Shown piece by piece: positions 54,001-64,000 of a stretch of DNA of 64,000 nt. Source of the DNA: Coenobita brevimanus. Taxonomy: Eukaryota; Arthropoda; Malacostraca; Decapoda; Coenobitidae. Location of the stretch: the NCBI GenBank assembly GCA_032717465.1, contig JAVRFU010003718.1:3911164-3975163 (forward strand). The letters run 5' to 3'. The translations under genes and the position numbers were made by a program. A model generated the notes under the pieces. It searched no databases, was not told where the DNA came from, and saw nothing but the letters and a program-made list of their open reading frames with translations. The number at the start of each line of letters is the position of its first letter. Position 1 is the stretch's first letter.

Positions 54001-56130
54001 GGGACTAGTTTGAACTAAGTTCGCACTTGACTTGGGACTTTAGTTGGCGCTTGGGTTGGGACTTAAGTTGGCGCTTGAGTTGGGATTTAAGTTGGTGCTT
54101 GAGTTGGGACTTAAGTTGGCGCTTGAGTTGGGACTTAAGTTGACTCTTGAATTGGGACTTAAGTTGGCGTTTGAGTTGGGACTTAGGTTGGCGCTTGAGT
54201 TGGGACTTAAGTTGGCGCTTGAGTAGGGACTTAAGTTGGCGCTTGAGTTGGGACTTAAGATAGCGCTTGAGCTGGGACTTAAGTTGGCGCTTGAGTTGGG
54301 ACTTAAGTTGGTGCTTGAGTTGAGACGTATTTTAGAGCTTGAGTTGGGACTTAGGTTGGCGCCTGAGTTGGACATAAGTTGGCGCTTGAGTTGGAACTTA
54401 AGTACGCGCTTGAGCTGAGATCTACATTGGCGCTTGAGTTTTGACCTAAGTTGGCACTTAAGGTTTCAATTGAGTTGGGATTAATGTTGGTGCTTGAGAT
54501 GCAGCGTAAGTTGGCGCTTTAGTTGGGACTTGAGTTGACTTGTGAACTGGGACTTAAGTTGGTGCTTCAGTTGTAACTTACGTTGGCACTTGAGTTGTGA
54601 CTTACGTTGGCACTTGAATTGGGACTTCAGTTGGTGCTTGAGTTGGAACTTAAGTTGGTGCTTGAGTTGGAACTTAAGTTGGTGCTTGGATTGGGACAAG
54701 TTGGCGCATGAGTTGGGATCTTAGTTGGCACTTGAGTTGGGACTTAAGTTAGCGCTTGAGTTAAGACTTCAGTTGGTACTTGTGTTTGGGCCCAAGTAGT
54801 ACCTGTGTTGGGACTTGAGTTGACACTTGAGTTTGAGCTATAGTTGGTACTTGAGTTGGGATTTAAATTGGCGCTTGTGTTGGATTTAAGTTGGCACTTA
54901 ATTTGGGACTTAATTTGGCACTTTGGTCGGAGCTTAACATTTGAATTGGCACTTACGTCACCACGTGAGTTTGCACTTAAGTTGGCATTTAAGTTGGCAT
55001 TTGAGTTTTCTCTTAAGTTTGCATTTGAGTTGGCACTTAAGTTGGCACTTGAACTGGCACTCACATTTGCACTTATCATTTACGATAGCACTTTATTTGG
55101 CACTTAAGTTGGCAGTTAAGTTTGGACTTAATGTGGCGCTTGAGTTGGGACTTAAGCTGGTGCTTGAATTGGAACTTCAGTTGATGCTTGATTTGAGACG
55201 TAAGCTCGCCCTTTCGTTGGGACTAAAGATGGTGCTTGAATTGGGACTTGAGTTTTCGCTTGAGATGAAACATGATGGAGCTTGAGTTGGGACTTAAGTT
55301 GTAACTTAAGCTAAGACCCAAGCTGGCGCATGAGTTTGTACCTGAGTTGACGTTTGAGCTGGCACTTATTTTGTCACTTGAGTTGGCACTTATTTTGTCA
55401 CTTGAGTTGGCACTTATGTTGTCACTTGAGGTGGCACTTGTGTTGTCACTTGAGTTAGCACTTATGTTGTCACTTGAGTTGGGAGATATGTTTGCGCTTG
55501 AGTTACAATATAAGTTGGCGCTTTAGTTGGCACTTAAGTTAGCTCTTGAGTTGGCATTTACGTTGGCACTAGTTGGAGCTTTCGTTGACACTTACGTTGG
55601 CACTTGAGTTGGAGCTAACGTTGGCACTTGAGTTGGGACCTATGCTGACCCGTGAGTTGTCATTAAGCCTGATGCTTGAGTTGGGACTAAGGTTGGCGCT
55701 TGAGTTGAGACATGGGTTGGCACTTGAGTTGGGACCTACATTGGCGCTTGAGTTTTGACCTAAGTTGGCACTTGAGTTGGCACTTAAGGTTTCACTTGAG
55801 TTGGGATTAATGTTCGTACCTGAGTTGGCACGTTGTCACTTGAGTTGGCACTTAAGTTGATTCATTAGTTGGGACTTAAGTTGACACTTGAGTTGTAATT
55901 TACGTTGGCACTTGACTTGGGACTTAGGTTGGCGCTTGGGTTGGGACGCTTGAGCTGATACTTAAGTTTCCGCTTGAGTTGGGACTAAGTTAACGCTTGA
56001 GTTATGACTTGAGTTGGTACTTGTGTTAAGACTTAAGTTGGTACTTGCGTTTGGTAACTGTGTTGGGACCTGAGTTGGCACTTGAGTTTGAACGTCAGTT
56101 CGTACTGGAGTTGGGATTTAAATTGGCCCT
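54001..56130 (-). repeat. 12/24-bp satellite array, block 4 (inverted)
   Basis: Near-identical reverse complement of block 1 (starts at the equivalent of ~4,227). The homogeneous part is 54,040-54,420. Length agrees with block 1 within tens of bp. Confidence 0.95.
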
Positions 56131-56532
56131 TGTGCAGAGAGGATGGGGAAAGGTAGGGGGAGGAGAGGAAAGGGGGAGTCGTAGGGGGAGGAAAGGAGGG
56201 GGAGAGAGGGTACGAGGACTGGCAAGGAGGGGAGAAAAGGAGGGGGCGAAGGAGATAATGGGAGGAAGGGAGGAAATGCTGAAAAGAACAGGGAGGGAGA
56301 AGAGGGAAGGATGTGAAAAGGAAGAAGGAAGGAAAAGGAGTGGAAATGGTGAAAAGAATTAGGAGGAAAAGGGAACTGGATGGGAAAAAGTGAGGAAGGG
56401 GAAATAGGGAAAGAAAGAGACGTCGAAGACAGGAAGGAATTAAGGAAAAAAGGGAAGGAAAGAAGGAGGTAGCCTGAGACGTAAAGAGAAGCAAGGTCGT
56501 TCCCACAAAGTTTCGAGACAGGCAGACAAAAG

Positions 56533-56581
<49 letters not shown>
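56131..56581. repeat. Polypurine segment plus (GA)n tract
   Basis: Inverse of 1,631-2,089; the GA tract 56,536-56,581 is about 5 bp shorter than its CT counterpart. Confidence 0.88.
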
Positions 56582-56583
<2 letters not shown>

Positions 56584-56771
56584 ATCGTGCTATCGGACAG
56601 ACGTAAACATGAAGCAAACTAAACATTATAATGCTAACAAAAACAACACTAATTCTACTGTAAATTTGTGTTTATCTGACGGAAGTGGGCCACTGACAGC
56701 TTGAATATTATGTTGTGGTTCCATGAAATTTAGTCAGCTTTATTCCTGCTCTAAAAATGAGTCTCCTTGGT
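56582..56771. other. Unassigned spacer
   Basis: Inverse of 1,439-1,630; no gene. Confidence 0.6.
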
Positions 56772-57380
56772 TACTATAGCCGCGGCGCGCGACTCTGAGG
56801 TTGTTATTATCGTGCCCTGGCAACCTACGATTCAAAAGTGCGTGATTTCGCGTACAGTATAATATCAGACGCATGTGATTCGTGTATAATATGTTCGTGT
56901 GGAATATTATTCGTGTATTATATATTCGTGAACAACAATATGATTCGTGTACAATATGTTCGTGTATAATAATATTCGTGTATAATATGTTGGTGAATAA
57001 TAATATTCATGGATAATATATCTGTGCATAATAATAAGATTCGTGTATAATATGTTCCTGTATAATAATATTCGTGTATAATATATTCGTGCATACTTAT
57101 ATTCGTGTGTCATATTATTCGTGTATAATATATTCGTGCACAATAATATGATTCGTGTATAATATGTTCGTGTATAATAATATTCGTGTATAATATATTC
57201 GTGCATAATAATATGATTCGTGTATAATATGTTCGTGTATAATAATATTCGTGTATAATATATTCGTGCATATAATATGATTCGTGTATAATATGATACG
57301 AAATCGGACGCACTGTCGAATGGTAGGTTGCCAGGGTACGATAATGACAACCTCAGAGTCCTGCTCCGCGACTACAGTCT
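56772..57380. mobile_element. TIR element with internal 65-bp minisatellite, copy 2
   Basis: Inverse of 895-1,438 with the same ~80-bp terminal inverted repeats. It is 609 bp instead of 544: the difference of 65 bp equals one composite internal unit (gtgtataatatattcgtgca words). Tyr/Ile/His frames here are repeat translation. Confidence 0.75.
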
Positions 57381-57461
57381 ATTCAGTCCTCTAATCTGAC
57401 AATAGAGAGAGAGGGTAGATGGGGGAGGGAGGAGGGAGACAAGAAAGGACGGAAGCAGAGG

Positions 57462-57463
57462 TT

Positions 57464-57516
<53 letters not shown>

Positions 57517-57564
57517 TAGATGGGGGAGGGAGGAGGGAGAGAAGAAAGGAGGGAAGCAGGGGTT

Positions 57565-57602
<38 letters not shown>
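57462..57602. repeat. (GA)n microsatellite pair
   Basis: GA tracts 57,462-57,513 and 57,565-57,602; the inverse of 609-810 but with a far shorter first tract. Confidence 0.95.
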
Positions 57603-57605
<3 letters not shown>

Positions 57606-57965
57606 AGTCCGTTGATGAAATGCGAATATGGATATCCAGCTCTGATTGAAGCAAGGGTAAAACTGCAGACAACTCTGTCTTGTCATCTTCCAGGAGTCAG
57701 TCAGGAGGTGCTGTGACCTGAGATGCCAACTTACAAATTCTTGATGACAGGCGAATCATGCTCAAAAAAAAAAAAAAAAGTAAAATAAAAGGAATAATAT
57801 GCTATTAAATCTAAATATACAACGAATAACTGGTCCAATATTTTTCGTTTATTTTTAGCGCTTTGTAACTAAAAAAAAAAAAAAAAAAAAAAAGTTGCAT
57901 CCAAAAACAGGAACCACAGTTCATATTGACCTGTGAGCATAGCGGGTCACTTATACCCATTCATT

Positions 57966-57967
<2 letters not shown>
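57603..57967. other. Unassigned spacer with poly-A runs
   Basis: Inverse of 244-608, A runs at 57,764-57,779 and 57,870-57,892. Confidence 0.7.
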
Positions 57968-58017
<50 letters not shown>

Positions 58018-58497
58018 ACAGTCATGCGTGTGTCTGCACATCTCACCGCAATGCTCCGCCAACACCCACGACACTTTTCTCCTTAATTTCTTACCACAGA
58101 GACCACTTACATTCCTGGATCTTTTCAAAAACTTTGTTCGACGTCGTTCTTACATATTATGAAGGAAAAAAAGGTAACTGTTTATATAAATGTTCGTACA
58201 ATAACATTATATATAAACTGCGGGAGATATATTCTTTTCACATTCACTTGGCCCAGATTTTCGTTCTTTTGCAGCTGATTTCACGTAGTTCAGTGGCAGA
58301 ACGTACAATGCTATGGCTCTACAACCTTACCTCTGCACTTCTTCGTGACCAGCATCTTCTTCCAGTGTTCATCCATTGCTACAACTCAGCATTCAGGACG
58401 GAAATAGGGGAGTTTTAGGCCAAGTTAGAGTAAAAAGAGTATAGTGGACAATATTCATAGTCTTGCCTTGGTTAGAGTGTGGCTTGGTTAGAGTGTG

Positions 58498-58547
<50 letters not shown>

Positions 58548-58580
58548 CTTTCTTCACCATCAAGTCCTACCTTAGAATAC

Positions 58581-58583
<3 letters not shown>
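57968..58583 (-). repeat. Inverted third copy of the 666-bp duplication unit
   Basis: After a GT tract (57,968-58,013), 58,016-58,583 is the inverse of the 19.8-20.4 / 20.5-21.05 kb units (gcgtgtgtctgcacatctcac ... cttgccttggttagagtg), including a CA tract at 58,499-58,546. It joins the left-edge block at a dinucleotide tract where the left edge itself does not continue this way. Confidence 0.85.
58229..58442 (-). mobile_element. MITE family copy 8 (~214 bp)
   Basis: Reversed complete copy: attcttttcacattcacttg at the left and ccaagttagagtaaaaagag at the right, TIRs intact. Confidence 0.8.

Positions 58584-58627
<44 letters not shown>
58583..58627. repeat. (GT)n microsatellite
   Basis: A 45-bp GT tract directly abutting the 18-bp palindromic array. 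Confidence 0.95.
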
Positions 58628-58628
<1 letters not shown>

Positions 58629-59115
58629 AAGTTCGGCGAACTTTGCAAGTTCGGCGAACTTTGCAAGTTCGGCGAACTTTGCAAGTTCGGCGAACTTTGC
58701 AAGTTCGGCGAAATTGGCAAGTTCGGCGAACTTGGCAAGTTCGGCGAACTTGGCAAGTTCGGCGAAATTGGCAAGTTCGGCGAAATTGGCAAGTTCGGCG
58801 AACTTGGCAAGTTCGGCGAAATTGGCAAGTTCGGCGAACTTGGCAAGTTCGGCGAAATTGGCAAGTTCGGCGAACTTGGCAAGTTCGGCGAACTTGGCAA
58901 GTTCGGCGAACTTGGCAAGTTCGGCGAACTTGGCAAGTTCGGCGAACTTGGCAAGTTCGGCGAACTTTGCAGGTTCGGCGAAATTGGCAAGTTCGGCGAA
59001 CTTTGCAAGTTCGGCGAAATTTATCAAGTTCGGCGAACTTTGCAGGTTCGGCGAAATTGGCAAGTTCGGCGAACTTGGCAAGTTCGGCGAACTTGGCAAG
59101 TTCGGCGAAATTAGC
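58627..59115 (+). repeat. Array of 27 palindromic 18-bp monomers
   Basis: Monomer core CAAGTTCGGCGAACTTG is a perfect palindrome around one central G. I count 27 monomers with three variants at the junction (aactttg, aacttgg, aaattgg); the last variant breaks the symmetry. One 19-bp monomer near 59,008-59,031 shifts the phase, and two monomers carry cagg, suggesting a local duplication. In the RT frame the monomer reads KFGELG. The array leads without interruption into the RT frame. Confidence 0.95.
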
Positions 59116-60819
59116 AAGTACAACGACCCCACCATCTTCTGGCGAAAAATAAAAACTCTCTCAGGCTACTCTAACCCCGACCCACACTACATACTTGACC
59201 CCCACGGAGAAAGAAAACACTCCCCCTCAGAAAAAGAAAACACCCACAGATCACACTGGGAATCCATTTTTCAAGAACAGGACGAAGAACAAAACGACCA
59301 AACACACGAAAACAACGTAAGAGAATATCTAATCAACAACCACGACAGACTCACTCCATATCATTCAGCAGACCCAGCCAGACTAGATTCTGACACAATC
59401 TTTACCTCCCCCATCACGGAAGGAGAAATTACTGCCATCATAAAAAACATGAGAAAAACCTGCCCAGGAGAAACCGGAGTCAACAAAGCTATTCTATCCA
59501 ACCTCCCCAGCATAGCCAAAGAAACTCTAAGACACATATTTAATGCAACCATCTCAGCTGGATATTTCCCAGACAAGTTTAAAGAAGCAACAATAAAGTT
59601 AATCCCTAAAAAGAATAAAAATCCTCATCTAGTGGAAAACCACAGACCAATATCTCTATTAGAAGTTCCTGGAAAAATCCTAGAACGAATAATTAACAAT
59701 AGACTAAGAATACACCTAGAAAACAATGACTTATACAACACAAACCAATACGGGTTCCGATTCCACAGAGGCACCACACATGCGATCGCCGTCGCAACAG
59801 AACATATTGTAATAAACAAAGCCAACAAGGGTCAGTGTCACGTGGTCCTCAGGGACATCACAAAAGCCTTCGACAAGGTGTGGCACCTCGGTCTTAAACA
59901 CAAACTCCTCCACCTTAACCTCCCTACAATAACTGAGAAAATCCTATGCGATTTTTTAGATGATAGGAAAGCCAAAATTAAGATAAATAATTACACTGGT
60001 GCCAGCTTTGCCCTGGGTTGTGGTGTCCCCCAGGGGAGTGTCTTGTCCCCAACTCTTTTCACCATCTTCACAAGTAACACCCCTCAAGCAACACACGGCA
60101 TAAATATCAGTTATGCCGACGACATTACCCAGATCGTAAACTACCCAGGCCCAGCAAGGAACGTTATGAATTCCAGAACCAAGCAAGAAGCTGAGAAAAT
60201 AAACGCTTATGAAAATCAGTGGAAAATACGAACAAACATTAATAAATTTTCAGTAATTCAACTAGCAAACAAAAGAAAAGAGCCACTAATAATTAATGAC
60301 GAATTAATTGAATTTAAGGAGGAAGGGAAAATACTAGGTTTCAAGATCAACTCAACAGGCTACCTCGTTAGCACAAATGACAGGAGACAAAAAGCCACTG
60401 GAGCACTCAGTCGATTATACAGATTCAAAGACATGCCAATAAAAATTAAAACCCACCTAGTCAAAGCACTTGTTCTTCCCATCCTCGAATATCTACCCAT
60501 CCCTACACACACCTTCAGCCACACTCAACTAAGGAAACTACAAACAATCCAAAATAAGGCTCTCCGATTTGCAACCAACCAACACTACCCCTACACCTTA
60601 ACTACAGAACAAATACATACAATCACCAAAACCAAACCCTTGAATATTAAAGTACACAACCAAGCCAAAAAAATATGGGAAAAAATCGAAGAATTTGATA
60701 ACGAAACGTACAACACCTTAAAAAACATCACTGAGGAAAGGAACCTCATCTTACACAAATGGTTCCCAAGCAGCCTAAAAACCATAGCAGAAAACCCAGA
60801 CCCTGTCCCCATCTACTAA
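59116..60819 (+). pseudogene. 5'-truncated non-LTR retrotransposon ORF2 (reverse transcriptase)
   Basis: About 567 codons open to the stop at 60,817-60,819. It begins SKYNDPTIFWRKIK, normally the linker between endonuclease and RT. RT motifs follow: FKEATIKLIPKKNK and HRPISLLEVPGKILERIINN (fingers), DITKAFDKVWH at about 59,855 (motif A with catalytic Asp), GVPQGSVLSPTLF at 60,022 (motif B) and YADD at 60,112-60,123 (motif C), then a thumb and a C-terminal domain. No RNase H is seen. The pattern resembles the Jockey/I-group, especially Nimb-like elements. The endonuclease, ORF1 and any natural start codon are missing; the frame simply continues from the 18-bp repeats. Catalytic residues are intact, which suggests a fairly young insertion, but the copy is dead on arrival. 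Confidence 0.85.
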
Positions 60820-61341
60820 AACTCCCACCAGAACTACAATCCCAGCCCGACCTAACTCCCGCTAGCGAGTCCCGCATCTCACAACGACCCACATCCCATA
60901 CACTCCCTATGAAACTCTACGGGAACGAAATGAACTCAAACAAGTTACCCAAACAGTAGCCGCATCTACCAACAAACACTGACAAGTGTCCACAAAAGAC
61001 TGCAATACTGTTGCTAGTCGCCAACAAACCACCCGACATCAACCACAAAAAACAACGAACCATTTAGCTAGCTAGCTAGTTATACAAACAAATAAATAAA
61101 ACAAAATTATAAATACAACAAATAAAAATACAAATAAAATTATTAAACAAATAAACAATTAAATAAATAAATAAATAAACAAACAAACCATTAAACAAAC
61201 AAACCATTAAAAAAAAAAAGCAAGGTGGCCAGCCCACCATCTTTCCACTCCTCCTTCCTTCCTCCTTTCCCACTTTCCCTTCCCCTCCACACAACCTTCC
61301 TTCCCCCCCCCTTCCTATAAAAAAAAAAACAAAAAAAAAAC
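60820..61341 (+). mobile_element. 3' untranslated region and A-rich tail of the RT element
   Basis: Non-coding, C/A-rich, then gctagctagctagt at 61,068-61,081, an A-rich region with aaataaat/aaacaaac words (61,082-61,220), a pyrimidine-rich insert (61,220-61,316) and a second A-rich run 61,317-61,341. Right after it starts module copy C, within what is the RT pseudogene in copy A. No target-site duplication could be found because the expected left flank is absent. Confidence 0.65.
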
Positions 61342-62021
61342 TGCTTCATCATCCAGGTACCTCAGCATTGCATGGGGAATATTATCGACTCCGGAGAAGT
61401 GTCATGACAGGGAAAGGGTAGACCAAAGTTTACAACAAGACAAAGGGATGTTGTAAGTCTCTCCGCCCCCAGAACGGATGTCCAACACCTTAATCTCCTC
61501 CACCTCCCTAAGCCTGGCAAAAACCGAAGAACGAGTATCCCTACAGGAGACCTCAGCAGTAGGATAGGGTAGGGAACGCTAGGGCAGGGTAGGCTGGGGT
61601 AGGGTAGTGTAGGGCGGAGAAAAGTAGGTTAGGATGGGTTGGTTTAGGCTAAAGTAGGACAGAATAGGAGAGGGGTAAAATGTGCCTAGTCCAGGAACGA
61701 AAAATATATCAGTTATCCATGTAACTAGCGTTTTCTATTTCGGTAGATTATTTTCTTGTCTGCCTAAAGTATCGTGATGTACGAACAATGAGATTAGATA
61801 TCGAAACTGTAAGATGCGAATTAGTTACAAAGACGGTATTTTGTTTTGGCTAACGTTACATCGATACGTTCAGCTAAGAGCAACTCGGCAGAACTGAACA
61901 GTATATGACGTGCTAGATGAACACAGTGACCGGAAAATAAATATATATGTATATATACTTCAGCATAGAGTAAGCGATTTTATGTTAACTGAAGACAAGC
62001 CACCACAGCTAATGGGTTAAG

Positions 62022-62114
<93 letters not shown>

Positions 62115-62286
62115 GCGAAAAGTTTCACTGACGAAGTGGGTGGTTACTGTCCCCCTTGAGCAAGGGGACTGGTGTGTGCGTGTGTGGTCACAGCCTTGTC
62201 CTTAGATCGGACTATATGAGCTCTCCCTTCCGGGAGGGTAAAAGCTGACGATCACGACCATCAAGTGATCCTGACCGACCCGGTGA

Positions 62287-62343
<57 letters not shown>

Positions 62344-62473
62344 CCAATACTTGCAACTGGCTGGCCTATCATACAGCCATATCCTATATTCATGAAGTAC
62401 AACACATCTTACATTTATGTAGTATGTAAAAAAAAAAAAAAAAACATGGTTATATAATACAGAACTGGGAAAT

Positions 62474-62513
<40 letters not shown>

Positions 62514-62689
62514 GAGGGGAGTAAACAGGGTGAGATGAGGAGAATGAGAGAGATGGATGGACATAACAGTGAATGTATTATGTATATTAACCTGACAAAT
62601 GCCGAAGTAAGCTGGTAAGGGTGAGGTAATATGGAGCCTGACCCTACCGTGACACCATATAATTATTGATTTATCCACCGATAGATCTA

Positions 62690-62960
62690 TCTATCTATCT
62701 ATAGCCCGACGCCCTAATCTCGCAAAGAATGGCCGCAGACAAAACGCCTCCAAGTCGCTCTGTCACCCACCATTTGACTACCCTCCCCCCAACTCACCCC
62801 CCCTCATATACCTCTCAACTCCATCCCTCCACCTCATCCTCGATCTACCCCTCCCTCTCCCTCCATCCACTTCACCTACATACACCCTCTTAATTCTGTC
62901 CTTGACCTCCGTGGCAGGCAGACGTGCTTCCCAGAGCGCTTCATCACACAGTAATTTAAC
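62690..62960 (-). mobile_element. Non-LTR C-terminal stub ending in (GATA)n, copy C
   Basis: The - strand encodes ATEVKDRIKRVYVGEVDGG and then RGRGRSRMRWRDGVERYM, the clearest version of the C-terminal signature in the window (copy A has a stop where this reads through). tagatctatctatctatc lies at its 3' end (62,683-62,702). Confidence 0.7.
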
Positions 62961-63007
62961 AGCTGAGTTGAAACTGATCGGATGCACTACAAAACCAACG
63001 TCCCCTG

Positions 63008-63250
63008 AAATGGCTAGTGCCATGGCCATGAACGAGGGAAGGGAGGCCCCCTTGGGTGACAACGAGGAAGAAATAGATATGGATACCGGGTTTACGGAGG
63101 TCACAGTACAAGAGAGAAGAGAAAGAGGATGATACGCGGCAGCGAGAGGGAAGCGAGTGATGAAGAAGAGGACAGAGACAACAAAAAGGTAAAGAATAAG
63201 TCGTGTGGGGTAGATGGAGGTGTTACTATACCATGTGATACGGGGAAGGC
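63008..63250 (+). pseudogene. Acidic/basic ORF fragment, copy C
   Basis: The + strand opens with MASAMAMNEGREAPLGDN, continues EEEIDMDTGFTEV and after a frameshift at about 63,108 recovers the basic/acidic SEREASDEEEDRDNKKVKNK-type stretch. It is arranged head to head with the C-terminal stub. Possibly an ORF1-like N-terminus; no diagnostic domain is visible. Confidence 0.4.
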
Positions 63251-63269
63251 AGTTTCTAAGTTGAAGTAG

Positions 63270-63500
63270 GGCTTTTATATCCCTAGACTTTATACCCACT
63301 TCTCTGGTGGGTATAAAGTCTAAGTCCGAAGTAAGGGTTTTGGTGCCCTTAAGACTTATACCAGATCCAGTCACTCGAAAAAATCCTAAGTCCAAATTGG
63401 AGTGATTTTTGGACTTAGGATTTTTCGAGATGGTGGAACTGGTATAAAGTCCAAGTTGAATTGTGGGTTTTTATACCCAAGAGTTTATACCAGCAAGTTA
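63270..63500. repeat. Nested hairpin cluster, module copy C
   Basis: Central hairpin 63,374-63,429 with an intact stem (ctcgaaaaaatcctaagtcc paired with ggacttaggatttttcgag), flanking tataccca(c)/gtgggtata and tttatacc/ggtataaa pairs. Inverse of copy A. Confidence 0.8.
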
Positions 63501-64000
63501 ACTTGTGCTGGAGTCTACTGTGTACTCTGTTCCATGTCTTTGGGAACTAGAGTATAGCATTGTATGCTTTCTTTGCATACTTTACTTTTTCTGTGATATT
63601 GTATTTTAGTCATTTGTAATACCATAAAAGGCAAAGTAAAGTTGATATACAGCTGATTCTTTTATTATCTTTAGTGTTTTACAAGAGTTTACAATTACAA
63701 TACATTTACAAAGTATACAAGTAGCAATGGCAGCAGCTGTTAGGTAACTCTGGCAGAAGATTTTATATATTAAAGTATCTCAAAGTATATCACAAAAGTA
63801 TTGGACTAGAGGAAATGTTTCAAGTATTATCAAAGTATATCAGTTGAATACGGGCAAGATACCTTTAGCAATTAATATTATGTAGTAGGTGCTATGTCTA
63901 TCTCCAACTCGCTCCCTCGCTCCTACTCGCCCTTCTACCCTCTCTCCATCACGCTCACTCTAGAACGACAGAAAAAGAAAAAGCGCATAAAAAAGTAAAG

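Larger units (their letters stand above)
61342..64000 (-). repeat. Third copy (C) of the 2.7-kb module
   Basis: Inverse of 33,077-30,362 in the left arm. It starts with ctgcttcatcatccaggtac, inside the RT pseudogene's N-terminal part, and runs to the end of the window. Contents in order: degenerate TACCC words, CA 62,023-62,111, spacer with the gtccccct hairpin, CA 62,290-62,342, A run, GAT repeats, non-LTR C-terminal stub, acidic ORF, hairpin cluster. By eye it is much closer to copy A than copy B is. Confidence 0.92.

Noticed and set aside
57968..58418. 161-codon frame over the GT tract and MITE copy
   Set aside because: Begins in a microsatellite and continues through a transposon with TIRs; no domain recognised.

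Overview
The window looks like intergenic, repeat-saturated DNA from an invertebrate nuclear genome. The amount and kind of microsatellite (CA/GT, CT/GA, trinucleotides), the non-LTR retrotransposon remnants and the hAT and MITE elements suggest an arthropod, most plausibly a decapod crustacean. That is inference; no host gene or rRNA was found to fix the taxon. I see no convincing intact host protein-coding gene. Nearly all long reading frames are translations of simple repeats, minisatellites or satellites. The recognisable coding sequence is transposon-derived: one 5'-truncated but otherwise open non-LTR reverse transcriptase (about 59.1-60.8 kb, + strand), two copies of a decayed RT/RNase H pseudogene (32.9-34.4 kb +, 43.7-45.2 kb -), a frameshifted hAT transposase fragment (12.8-13.4 kb) and several C-terminal stubs of non-LTR elements.

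Layout, left to right. 0-2.1 kb: microsatellites and a 544-bp TIR element, then a polypyrimidine stretch. 2.1-12.4 kb: three blocks of a 12/24-bp satellite (forward, inverted, forward), with a self-complementary CACTTAAGTG block at the first flip and an 1.1-kb hAT-like element at the second. 12.5-23 kb: hAT pseudogene, CA/GT clusters, a 28-bp minisatellite, a 0.7-kb foldback element between 50-bp direct repeats, a 666-bp tandem duplication and about eight copies of a ~215-bp MITE. 23-39 kb and 39.2-53.9 kb: the two arms of a roughly 30-kb imperfect palindrome centred near 39.08 kb. Each arm holds CA-rich minisatellite, a non-LTR C-terminal stub, a CTCACCTCTTCCC minisatellite, a small acidic ORF, a hairpin cluster, the RT/RNase H pseudogene, SINE-like units and a 30-bp minisatellite. 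53,901-54,000: a 100-bp assembly gap.

After the gap the sequence is a mosaic of inverted copies of the left part. 54.0-57.97 kb mirrors 4.23-0.24 kb, 58.0-58.6 kb mirrors the 19.8-21.0 kb duplication unit, and 61.34-64.0 kb mirrors 33.08-30.36 kb. The 2.7-kb module therefore exists three times: A at 30.36-33.08 (+), B near 45.0-47.7 (-) and C at 61.34-64.0 (-). A and C match closely, while B carries many private substitutions and small indels. Either the right palindrome arm is much older, or it is poorly polished or a foldback assembly product. This decides how much of the palindrome is biology.

No operon-like or pathway organisation exists. The strongest candidates for a second look are the palindrome and its asymmetric decay, the array of 18-bp perfect palindromic monomers leading directly into an RT frame, the orientation-flipping satellite, and the foldback element inside direct repeats.
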